Source: Verrucomicrobiota bacterium
GTDB taxonomy: Bacteria; Verrucomicrobiota; Kiritimatiellia; RFP12; UBA1067
Assembly: GCA_022704145.1 (NCBI GenBank)
Contig: JAKJGY010000020.1
Coordinates: 1 to 38,773 of the forward strand
DNA length: 38,773 nt
Direction of reading: 5' to 3'
Shown here in pieces: positions 16,541-24,102 of this stretch (positions within the stretch are counted from its first letter, which is position 1; each line of letters opens with the position of its first letter). Below the pieces are notes generated by a model, which was not told where the DNA came from, ran no database searches, and was given only the letters and a program-made list of their open reading frames with translations. A program made the translations under genes and the position numbers.

Positions 16541-17647
16541 TCAGCGGGTGAGGCCGCCGGCGAACTCCAGCGCCAGCAGGGCGTAGGAGGTGGCGAGCAC
16601 CGGGTCGTTCTCCCACCAGCGGTTGTTGTCGTTGGCCCAGGAGCCGTCAGGCCGCTGCAGCGAGACCACCTTGCGCACGACCTCGTCGCGCCAGCGGACC
16701 GCCGCGCCCGAGGCGCGCGGCACCTCGTCCAGGCCGGCGGCGCTGAGCGCGCGGGACATGACGTTGTAGTAGAAGTAGAGGCCCTGCTGCCCCTGCCCCG
16801 GATTCTCCTCCAGCGTCCAGTGCGCCGAGCCGTACGCCACCGCCGAGCGCACGCGCGGGTCGGAGCGGTCGAGCTTGGCGTGCACCAGGGCCAGCAGGCC
16901 GGCGTAGGTCATGCTGCCGTAGGCCCGCAGCAGCACCCGGCCCGAGGCGTTGGTCACCGTCCCGCCCTTGGGGTCTTCGGTGTTGTACGCGAAGCCGCCG
17001 GCCGTCTCGCCCTCGCGGTTCTGCATCTGCTCGACATATTTCAGGGCCGCCTCCCAGTTGATGTCGGCGCGCCGCTCGCCGGACGGCCGCCGGTCCTCCA
17101 GGCCTTCCGTGCGCCGCATCGCGTCCAGCGCGAAATGCGTGTTGTTGAGATCGGTGTAGGCGCGCTGCGACTCGCGGTCATAGCCGAACCCGCCGGCATG
17201 CGCGTCGTCGCCGAAGTGCTGTGAGGCGGCGATATAGGCGCGCGCCTTGAGGATCGCGGGCACGCCCTCGGGCTTGCCCCACGCGTGCAGCGCCGCCACG
17301 CAGATCGCGGTGTTGTAGTTGCCCAGCCCGCTGCCCTTGACCTCGGGCTTGGGCACATAGATGCCGCCGTCGGGCCTCTGCCGCGCCAGCAGGAAAGCCG
17401 CGGCCCGCTGCTGCTCGGCCTCATAACCGGGCACGCCGGAGGCGGCGAGCGCCCACAGCGGCAGCGCGGTCAGGGCGGGCATGCCCTCCTCGGACCACGC
17501 CCCGCTGGGCTTCTGCTGGGACTTCAGCCACGCGAGGCCTTTCGCCACAGCGGCCCGCACCTGCGGCTCCTGACCGGCCTGCGGCTGCGCGCAGGCCATC
17601 CCCGTCACAAGCACCGCCAACACCAGACTGACCCGTTCCGTCCTCAT
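16541..17647 (-). CDS. secreted prenyltransferase/squalene-cyclase-repeat protein
   Basis: 368 residues with an N-terminal export signal (MRTERVSLVLAVLVTGMACA). The ATG follows GGGAGG by 9 bases. The body is an alpha/alpha-barrel of terpenoid-cyclase-type repeats with QW-like motifs: GLAWLKSQQKPSGAWS (about 35-50), AAFLLARQRPDGGIYV (about 85-100), YDRESQRAYTDLNNTHFALDAM, VVSLQRPDGSWAND near the end, and a closing TSYALLALEFAGG. The DxDD catalytic motif of squalene-hopene cyclases is not seen. In PVC bacteria such exported proteins are common and mostly uncharacterised, so cyclase activity should not be assumed. It lies 62 bp downstream of the TonB-dependent receptor on the same strand. Confidence 0.85.
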   Translation of the reverse strand: MRTERVSLVLAVLVTGMACAQPQAGQEPQVRAAVAKGLAWLKSQQKPSGAWSEEGMPALTALPLWALAASGVPGYEAEQQRAAAFLLARQRPDGGIYVPKPEVKGSGLGNYNTAICVAALHAWGKPEGVPAILKARAYIAASQHFGDDAHAGGFGYDRESQRAYTDLNNTHFALDAMRRTEGLEDRRPSGERRADINWEAALKYVEQMQNREGETAGGFAYNTEDPKGGTVTNASGRVLLRAYGSMTYAGLLALVHAKLDRSDPRVRSAVAYGSAHWTLEENPGQGQQGLYFYYNVMSRALSAAGLDEVPRASGAAVRWRDEVVRKVVSLQRPDGSWANDNNRWWENDPVLATSYALLALEFAGGLTR

Positions 17648-17709
17648 CTGCCCGTCCCTCCCTGTTGCTCAATACTGTACGACACGGACCGCCTGAAAGC
17701 AACCGGCCG

Positions 17710-19800
17710 CTAAAACCGGTACTCGGCCGACACGATCAGGTTGCGCCCGGGCTCGTTGCTTCCCGAGCCGTGTATGCGGTAGTCCTTATCCAGCAGGTTC
17801 TCGAGCGCGACCACCACCGAAAGCCCGTCGCGCACCCTCCAGCCGCACCGCAGGTCCGTCACCGCGTAACCGGGTGTCCCCCCGGCCGGGATACGCTGCG
17901 TGTCGGTCCTGTCGGCCGCCGTCAGCCGGTCCTCGCGGGCGGTCACGCGCTCGGCGGCCTCGGCCCAGAAACGCCGCCCCCCGCTCTCCCACCGCAGGGC
18001 GGTGTAGGCCGTCATCGGCATCGTGCGCACCGGCTCGGAGATCTTGGAGCCGTCGGCGGCGTCATAGTCGGTGTACCCCTCCATCCAGGTGAAACCCGTA
18101 CGGGAAAGCCACCGGCTGCCGAGCCGGGCCTTCAGCTCGCTCTCAAACCCGTGGACATAGCCGTCGCCGCCGTTGATCTTGGTGTACACGCCGCTCGCCA
18201 CGGTCTGGCGCACGATCATATCGCGTATCCGCGTATAAAAGTAGGCCGCATGCCACTCGACCGGGCGGGCCGTCACCCGGGTGCCGACCTCGCCGCTCAC
18301 GAAGGTCTCGGGGTCGAGCCCGGTCGCGGGCGTCTCGACGTCCGTGCTGCGGCTGACATCAAACCGCGTCAGGTCGGAGAGCCCGGGCGCCCGGAACGCC
18401 TGCGAGGCCGAGGCGTAGAGCAGCCAGAGGTCTTCGACCGCCGTGTAGGCCAGCCTCACATGCCCGGAGAGGTCGTACCAGTGCTCGTCCATCGAGGCAG
18501 GCGTGTGCGGCGTGGTCGCGAAGTTCTCATAGCGGCCGATGTCGGCCCGCGCGAGCGTGGCACGGCCGCCGAGGGTCAGCTCCCAGCGGTCGGACAGCCG
18601 GACGCGGTCCTGGACGTACAACGCCGCCGTGTGGCAGATGGCGTCGTCCGCCACCGGCCCCTGGATACCGACCGAGGTCAGCGCGCCCGCCGCGCTGTAG
18701 CCGCGCCGGAAACTGTCGATCCCGTCGCGCACGTACTCGGCGCCGTAGGCCCACGTGCCGAACGAGGTCTCCTTGACCAGGTCCACGGCGGCGCCCCAGG
18801 TCCGGACATCGAAACCGTCGACCGAGCGTGTCAGGTCTTTCTTGACCACCTCCTTGCGCTCCTCCTGGCGCTGGAAGTAGACCGTCGCCTGCAGCTCGTC
18901 ATACAGCGCCACCGGCTCGCGGTCGATGTACCGCAGATAGGTGAGCGAACGGTCCTGGTCGAACACATGCCGCGGCTCCGTGCCGACCGCCGTGCCCTGC
19001 CAGGAGATGCCGTAGGGCGTCCGGTGGGTGCGCCAGACATCGTCCTGATCGACGCTCATGTGCGCGAAGATCAGCTCGCGGTCCCCCTTCAGCGCCACAC
19101 GCAGCTTGACGTCCAGGTCGATCTCGTCATACCCCGTCTTGCGCTGACGCCCCACGTGCTTGCCGCCCTCAAGGTCGCCGAAATGCTTACGGGTGACGCC
19201 GAACAGGCCGGCCCACGCCTCCGTGCCGTACTCCGCCTCGGCCCGTCCGGTCACCGAGCGCTCGGCTGAGGACGCGCGCGCCGCCAGGCGGCCGCCCCAC
19301 ACGTCGCCGCCGCCCTCGGGCGCGTATTCCGGCAGCCGGGTGAAGGCCTGTACCGCGCCCCCGACCGCGTCCGACCCGTAGAGCACCGACCCCGGCCCCT
19401 TCGCCAGCTCCAAAGAGTCGAGCGAGTAGCTGTCCACCGTGTTCCAGTACTGGTTCGCGCCCTCGCGGAACGCGGGCGTGTTGAGCCTGATCCCATCCAC
19501 CAGCATCAGGGTGCGGAACCCGGTGAAGCCGCGGATGTACGGCGAGCCCTGGCCTGGGGAGGTCTTCTGCACCATCACCCCGGTCGTCGACTCCAACGCC
19601 CCGGGCAGGTTACGCGCCTGGCTCTCGAACAGCTCCTGCGCCGACTGGCGTCCGACCGACGCGGCCGCCCGGTTGACCGGCTCCGCCACGCGCGACGCGG
19701 TCACCACCACCGGAGGGAGGTTGGTCACCTCCGCCGCACCCGCCGCGCCCGCACAGAGGCTGACCCCGAGCACCCATAAAACGGTCTGTTTTTGTTGCAT
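17710..19800 (-). CDS. TonB-dependent outer-membrane receptor
   Basis: 696 residues from the ATG at 19800, which begins a good signal peptide (MQQKQTVLWVLGVSLCAGAAGA). A GTG at 19836 is possible but has no better ribosome site. A TonB box-like stretch (LPPVVVTASR) is followed by the plug domain (about 40-150) with NLPGALESTTGVMV, SPYIRGFTGFRTLMLVDGIRLN and SLDSLELAKGPGSVLYGSDAVGGAV. A 22-strand-type barrel follows, with aromatic strand ends and a terminal RNLIVSAEYRF. The plug resembles heme, colicin and vitamin B12 receptors (CirA/BtuB branch), but the ligand cannot be read from sequence. No TonB/ExbBD genes or cobalamin riboswitch are nearby. The following gene encodes an exported repeat protein. 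Confidence 0.92.
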   Translation of the reverse strand: MQQKQTVLWVLGVSLCAGAAGAAEVTNLPPVVVTASRVAEPVNRAAASVGRQSAQELFESQARNLPGALESTTGVMVQKTSPGQGSPYIRGFTGFRTLMLVDGIRLNTPAFREGANQYWNTVDSYSLDSLELAKGPGSVLYGSDAVGGAVQAFTRLPEYAPEGGGDVWGGRLAARASSAERSVTGRAEAEYGTEAWAGLFGVTRKHFGDLEGGKHVGRQRKTGYDEIDLDVKLRVALKGDRELIFAHMSVDQDDVWRTHRTPYGISWQGTAVGTEPRHVFDQDRSLTYLRYIDREPVALYDELQATVYFQRQEERKEVVKKDLTRSVDGFDVRTWGAAVDLVKETSFGTWAYGAEYVRDGIDSFRRGYSAAGALTSVGIQGPVADDAICHTAALYVQDRVRLSDRWELTLGGRATLARADIGRYENFATTPHTPASMDEHWYDLSGHVRLAYTAVEDLWLLYASASQAFRAPGLSDLTRFDVSRSTDVETPATGLDPETFVSGEVGTRVTARPVEWHAAYFYTRIRDMIVRQTVASGVYTKINGGDGYVHGFESELKARLGSRWLSRTGFTWMEGYTDYDAADGSKISEPVRTMPMTAYTALRWESGGRRFWAEAAERVTAREDRLTAADRTDTQRIPAGGTPGYAVTDLRCGWRVRDGLSVVVALENLLDKDYRIHGSGSNEPGRNLIVSAEYRF

Positions 19801-19922
19801 GCCCGATTGAACGCCCGTCGCGAGGGGTCGGTTCACCCGCCTTGCGTCGATTTATCGGCCGGCGCCGCCGAGCCCCCTTTGCTCGTGCAACCGCACCCGC
19901 TTTCTGCTAAACATAGTGCCCT

Positions 19923-20918
19923 GTGAAACGCGAGACAGTCAGACTGACCCCTTACACCACCACCCTCACGGACGAGGCGCGGCGCCGCGGCATCCGCGTG
20001 GCGCTCGTCAACCCCGACCCTGACCTGCCGATCTTCGACCTCAGCCGCGGCGGCGTCACCGTGCGCTGCTTCAACGCGCTCACCGACCGTGTCGGCGCGG
20101 CCACCTACCACCTCGTCAACAACAAGCGCGCCTGCCACACGTGGCTGGCCCGTCAGCGCGTCCCTGTGCCGGCGCAGCTCGCCTTCGACGACCAGGCGCC
20201 CGCCGCCGCCCTCGACTTCCTGCGGCGGCACGCGCCGGTCGTGGTCAAGCCCTGCATGCAGTGGGGGGCGCGCGGCGTCTCGATGGGCGTCCGCACGCCC
20301 GAAGAGCTGCGCGCGGCGGTGCGTTTCGCGCGGCGTTACGAGCCGGACGTGCTGCTGGAGGAGACCGTGCCCGGGGACGACCTGCGCGTGATCCTGGTGG
20401 GCGGCGAGCTGGCCGCCGCCATCCGCCGCCATCCCGCCACCGTCACCGGCGACGGCGTGCGGCCGATCCGGCAGCTCGTGGCCCTCCGCAACGCCGAACG
20501 GCGCCGCACCGACCCGAGCAACCAGATCCCCTGGAACGCCGAGACGCGCCGCAATCTGGCGGAGCTGGGGCGCTCGCCCGAGGACGTTCCCGCCTGCGGC
20601 GAGCGCGTCCGCGTGCGGCTGACCCACAACTACCACACCGGCGGCACCGTCGAGGTCGTCACCGACGCCGTCCCGGCCCGCGCGCTGAGGCTCGCCCGGC
20701 GCATCGCCGCAGGCCTCTCGCTGCCGCTCGTGGGGGTCGACTTCCTGATCGACCGCGCCACGCGCCGTCTGTCCGTCATCGAGGTCTCGCCCGACCTGGC
20801 GATCTCGCCGCCCGAGGGCGAGGCCGTCGCACGCCGCCTGCTCGACCACCTGTTCCCCCCGGACGCCGGGCGGGCCGGTGGCGGCGCGCGGCTTCAGCAG
20901 CCCCAGCCCCAGCGCTAG
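19923..20918 (+). CDS. ATP-grasp ligase, cyanophycin-synthetase/GshAB-like
   Basis: 331 residues from a GTG at 19923. It begins in the preATP-grasp region (RVALVNPDPDLPIFDL) and continues with the ATP-grasp fold: NNKRACHTWLARQRVPVPAQ (about 62-81), VVVKPCMQWGARGVSMGV (about 103-120, the nucleotide-binding strand and glycine loop), VLLEETVPGDDLRVILVGGELAAAI (about 140-165), and VGVDFLIDRATRRLSVIEVSPDL (about 270-292, metal-binding residues). The closest families known to me are the ATP-grasp half of cyanophycin synthetase and of GshAB-type glutathione synthetases. The Mur-ligase half of CphA is absent, so it stands alone. It is divergent from the TonB receptor (122 bp apart) and its TAG stop overlaps the stop of the convergent gene within CTAG. 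The substrate is unknown. Confidence 0.85.
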   Translation: MKRETVRLTPYTTTLTDEARRRGIRVALVNPDPDLPIFDLSRGGVTVRCFNALTDRVGAATYHLVNNKRACHTWLARQRVPVPAQLAFDDQAPAAALDFLRRHAPVVVKPCMQWGARGVSMGVRTPEELRAAVRFARRYEPDVLLEETVPGDDLRVILVGGELAAAIRRHPATVTGDGVRPIRQLVALRNAERRRTDPSNQIPWNAETRRNLAELGRSPEDVPACGERVRVRLTHNYHTGGTVEVVTDAVPARALRLARRIAAGLSLPLVGVDFLIDRATRRLSVIEVSPDLAISPPEGEAVARRLLDHLFPPDAGRAGGGARLQQPQPQR

Positions 20919-22729
20919 GGCACGTAGGCCGCCGCCGCGTACCGCAGGCTGGCGGGCGTGGGCGCGTCGAGCCGCGCGCCCGGGCCGAGGGGCGGCCAGG
21001 CCACGGCGCTCACCGCCCGGATGAAGGCGGGCGGCACGCAGCGGTAGAGCGAGTCGGGGAGATTGCGGCAGGGGCACCCCGGCCATTCCACCCGTGCCGC
21101 GTCGCCTTGCTTCACGTTGCCGTAGTCCACGACCCCCGACAGCCCCCCGGCAGTCTTGATCGTTCCGAAGGTCAGCACGTTCCCGAGGAAGTTCTGCCTG
21201 TTCGACCCCACGTCCACCGCCGTCCCGGCGTTGCTGATCCGGTTACGGAAGAGGGTGTTGCCCGGCCCGGCCGGCCAGTACCAGTCCGGCACGTCAGCGT
21301 CCTCGAAAATGTTGCCCTCAAACAGGTTCATGAACACATAGTTGCCATGTACGGACACATCCGCCTGCGGCGTGCCGTGAACCGGGTCGATCGCGCGCTG
21401 CGTGGAGTAGTTGTAACCGTACACGTTGCCGTTGGCGCCGATGCCGACGATCATGGCGTGGCGCAGGTGCCGGAACACGTTGTCCTCGACCAGGCAGTCT
21501 CCCGTGCGCTTGCCGCATGCGACGCCATAGCCCTGCCCGTCGCCGCCGAACACAAACGCGTCATGGAAGTAGCTCTCTCGCACCTCGCACTCAAAGGCGC
21601 GCTCCATCCAGACGTGCGCCTTGTAGGTCATGGTGCTCTCGACCTGCCTGATCCAGCAGCGCGCCGCATATTTCAGCTCGATCGTGTAGCCGCTCACCGC
21701 ATCCTTCCGCCGGATAAACAGCTTCTCGACGCCGACGTTCGAGACGGTCGAGAGCTTGCGCAGGCGCGGGTTGCGCGCGCGCGTGAAGGCGTGCCGCAGC
21801 GGCCGGTCGAGGGCCAGGCGCCTCGCGGCCGGATCGACCGCACGGATCCGGTTGAGCTGGCCCGCAAGGCGCGCCTGCCAGGACTCGTTCAAGCCCCAGG
21901 CCGGATCGTTGTCCTCCTCCAGCTCGACGATGTCGCCCGCGGTCAGGCCGGCCACGCTCGCCACGGCCACCTCGGACGAGCCGTACGCCATCCCGCCGGT
22001 CACGCTCGTGTACGCCGCGGTCTGATTGCTGTCCCACCGCACGATACCGATGCAGCGGCCCGCCGTGCCTGCGCCCTCGAAGGACAGGCTCGTCAGCGAC
22101 GGCCCGTCACCGCGTAAGATCAGGTCGGATTTGAGGTACAGCGGCTGGGTCAGGCGGTAGGTCCCGGCGGGCAGGTAGACCACGCTGCGGGCCGGAGCCT
22201 GGCTGATGGCCGCGTTCACGGCCGCCGTGTCATCCGCCGTCCCGTTGCCTTTCGCCCCGAAATTGCGCACGTCCAGCACGGTCGCGTACTGGGGCGGCGC
22301 GCCCGCAAGCCCGGCCCGCGCCCAGCGCGCGCGCGACACCTCAGGGAGGTCGTGGATATGCGTGAGGGCCTCGCGCAGATCCGGTATCCCGTTCTCGTTG
22401 GCGTCCAGGTCGGCGCGGCCGGCCCTGTAGAACCGGGCCGACGCGGCGCCGGCCGCCTCGGGAGCGTCCTCCCAGACCAGCGGCCGTGTGCCCTCCGGCT
22501 TCAGGTAGGCGCCGCGCAACCGCCAGCTCGGTGATGCGAGACTGTCGGTCGAGAAGACGTCGACAAACGCGCCCTCTTCGGCCTGCGGCTCGAGTTCCAG
22601 CCGCACACGTCCTCCGGCCTCACGCCGCAAGCCGCGTATGGCCACCGTCCCGGAAGCCGCTCCAGCCTCCACGCCGAGCGACAGGATAAGGGCCGAAAGC
22701 CACCGTACACGTTTCGTCCTGCTTTTCAT
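20915..22729 (-). CDS. pectate-lyase-fold (right-handed beta-helix) exported protein
   Basis: 604 residues with a signal peptide (RWLSALILSLGVEAGAASG). Residues about 175-240 carry the entry motif of the pectate-lyase-3 / GH28-like family (LDVRNFGAKGNGTADDTAAVNAAI...VYLPAGTYRL). After it come beta-helix rungs (SYFHDAFVFGG, DCLVEDNVFRHLRHAMIVG, NGNVYGYNYST, NLFEGNIFEDADVPDWYWPAG, NTLFRNRISNAG). Residues 95-105 (DLDANENGIPDL) form a calcium-type loop. The start overlaps the stop of the upstream polysaccharide deacetylase by 4 bases (22726-22729), so both are probably translated together on exported polysaccharide. Whether it is a lyase, hydrolase or epimerase cannot be decided by reading. Confidence 0.88.
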   Translation of the reverse strand: MKSRTKRVRWLSALILSLGVEAGAASGTVAIRGLRREAGGRVRLELEPQAEEGAFVDVFSTDSLASPSWRLRGAYLKPEGTRPLVWEDAPEAAGAASARFYRAGRADLDANENGIPDLREALTHIHDLPEVSRARWARAGLAGAPPQYATVLDVRNFGAKGNGTADDTAAVNAAISQAPARSVVYLPAGTYRLTQPLYLKSDLILRGDGPSLTSLSFEGAGTAGRCIGIVRWDSNQTAAYTSVTGGMAYGSSEVAVASVAGLTAGDIVELEEDNDPAWGLNESWQARLAGQLNRIRAVDPAARRLALDRPLRHAFTRARNPRLRKLSTVSNVGVEKLFIRRKDAVSGYTIELKYAARCWIRQVESTMTYKAHVWMERAFECEVRESYFHDAFVFGGDGQGYGVACGKRTGDCLVEDNVFRHLRHAMIVGIGANGNVYGYNYSTQRAIDPVHGTPQADVSVHGNYVFMNLFEGNIFEDADVPDWYWPAGPGNTLFRNRISNAGTAVDVGSNRQNFLGNVLTFGTIKTAGGLSGVVDYGNVKQGDAARVEWPGCPCRNLPDSLYRCVPPAFIRAVSAVAWPPLGPGARLDAPTPASLRYAAAAYVP

Positions 22730-23718
22730 GGCGCCCCCCTCTCCGGGACGGGCGGTCGGCCCGCCCTGTGCCGTCCCTCGACGATTTCCGAGACCGTGTA
22801 GAAATTCAGTCTGGCGGCCGCGTAATCGACCAGCGCGACAAAGTCCGAAAGCCGCGTGCCGTAGGCCGGGCCGATCAGGAAGGTCGCGCCGGGCGCGGTC
22901 AGACGGGTGAGGTCCGGGGCGCCCTCCGGCACACGGAGCGTCTGACCGTCAAAACGCACCTCCGCGCCTAGCTGAACCGAGGCGCCGCGCCGGGCGAGGT
23001 CGGGAACCAGGACCGTATCCTCTCCCGCAGGCACGGCGGGAAGGCCCTCCGCCACCAGCTCGCGCGCGGTGACCCGCACCACGCGCCCCGTGACGAACGC
23101 CTCGTCAGGCAGCACCCGGTGGCCGTACAGGAACAGCACCTGGTCGCGCTCGTGCGCCAGGTCCACCCACTGTTTCAGCGTGGCCAGCGGCAGATGGCGC
23201 GAGAGGTCGATCGACGTGCCCGGCAGGGAGCCGTCCTCACGGCGGCCTGCCGCCAGCGCCAGGGTGTCCGCCCGGCGGTAGGAACCGACCCCGCGCCCCA
23301 GGGCCGCACGCGCGATCTCGGGCGAATAGGCGTTGAAGGGGAAGACGAGCTGTCCGACCTTCAGACCCGCGCCCCGCAGCTCCGCCACCGAGCGCTCAAG
23401 CTGTTCCGCGCACCAGACCTCCAAGCCGTGCTGCTGAACGAACCGTACCGCATGGTGGTGATTGTAGGTGTGCGTGCCGATCTCCCAGCCGTAGCCGTCC
23501 TGAAGCGCCCGCAAATCCTCAAGGGTGATCCGTCCGTTCGCCACATACTGGTTGTTGACGAAGCCGGTGGCCCGGCCGCCCACCCGCGCGAGCTGCGGCG
23601 CGACCAGCGTGCGCCAGGACGACCAGCCGTCGTCAAACTGTAACGCCAAGGCTCCCCGGCGCACCTCTGCGTCTCCGGCCAGCACCTGACCGGCCATCAC
23701 AAGCGCCACCCCAATCAA
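22726..23718 (-). CDS. polysaccharide deacetylase (NodB domain), exported
   Basis: 330 residues in the longest form, starting at a TTG (23718). GTG 23709 and ATG 23697 are alternatives, and no clear Shine-Dalgarno decides between them. The N-terminus is a short signal (MIGVALVMAGQVLAG). NodB motif 1 is LQFDDGW (about residues 26-32, metal-binding Asp pair) and motif 2 is GTHTYNHHH (about 81-89, metal-binding His). PFNAYSPEIARAAL lies where motif 3 is expected and HRVLPDE is further on. This is carbohydrate esterase family 4 chemistry: removal of acetyl groups from amino-sugar polymers. It is coupled by ATGA to the pectate-lyase-fold protein downstream. Confidence 0.87.
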   Translation of the reverse strand: MIGVALVMAGQVLAGDAEVRRGALALQFDDGWSSWRTLVAPQLARVGGRATGFVNNQYVANGRITLEDLRALQDGYGWEIGTHTYNHHHAVRFVQQHGLEVWCAEQLERSVAELRGAGLKVGQLVFPFNAYSPEIARAALGRGVGSYRRADTLALAAGRREDGSLPGTSIDLSRHLPLATLKQWVDLAHERDQVLFLYGHRVLPDEAFVTGRVVRVTARELVAEGLPAVPAGEDTVLVPDLARRGASVQLGAEVRFDGQTLRVPEGAPDLTRLTAPGATFLIGPAYGTRLSDFVALVDYAAARLNFYTVSEIVEGRHRAGRPPVPERGAP

Positions 23719-24102
23719 CTGTGTGTGCAGAGCTTTATTTTTTCACCTCGGCGGAGAGGGTAACAGATCCGGCGGAATAAAGCAATCTGAATCTATAGAA
23801 ATGGTTGTCTTTGTCGCGCGCAGGGCGCCTGCCCGCAGGGGTGCTCGCCCGGCCCGATCACGCGGGCGCAACCCCGTTTCACTGACTCGAGCGTTGGCAA
23901 AGAAGAAGCAGCCGGACAGAAGGAACCCGACCCCGAGAGATAACCCTGACCGCCAACAGAGATCTTTTGGACGCCGATTCCCTGATTCGCTTAGAATTCG
24001 GGTCAAGCACCGAAACGGGATGCGCCCAAGGGGATACGGCTGGTTGTGGCCGGCTGGCGATGACGTGCAAAACGAAAGGCGCGCTTCAGGTTGCGGGGCG
24101 GC
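23719..24102. other. 384-bp region without a confident gene
   Basis: It lies between the deacetylase start and the end of the SNF2 gene and should hold the deacetylase promoter; CTATAGAT near 23793-23800 on the minus strand is a possible -10 but has no good -35. A frame at 23743-24006 (minus) could encode 87 residues with a hydrophobic run ending LLSGC, but its arginine-rich ends look random, so it is not called. Confidence 0.5.

Noticed and set aside
16115..16551. Several overlapping frames over the repeat region
   Set aside because: They arise from the inverted REPIN-like arms; repeated peptide text (TGRMPVRR) on both strands is the repeat read in translation.
19801..19922. Cobalamin or other riboswitch upstream of the TonB receptor
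   Set aside because: The divergent gap is only 122 bp and no conserved riboswitch core was recognised.
20141..22117. 658-codon plus-strand frame across the ATP-grasp end and the pectate-lyase-fold gene
   Set aside because: It spans two real genes in the wrong frame and has no recognisable motif.
23743..24006. 87-codon minus frame with a lipobox-like LLSGC
   Set aside because: Hydrophobic run is mid-protein, the flanks look random, and there is no ribosome site; too weak to call.
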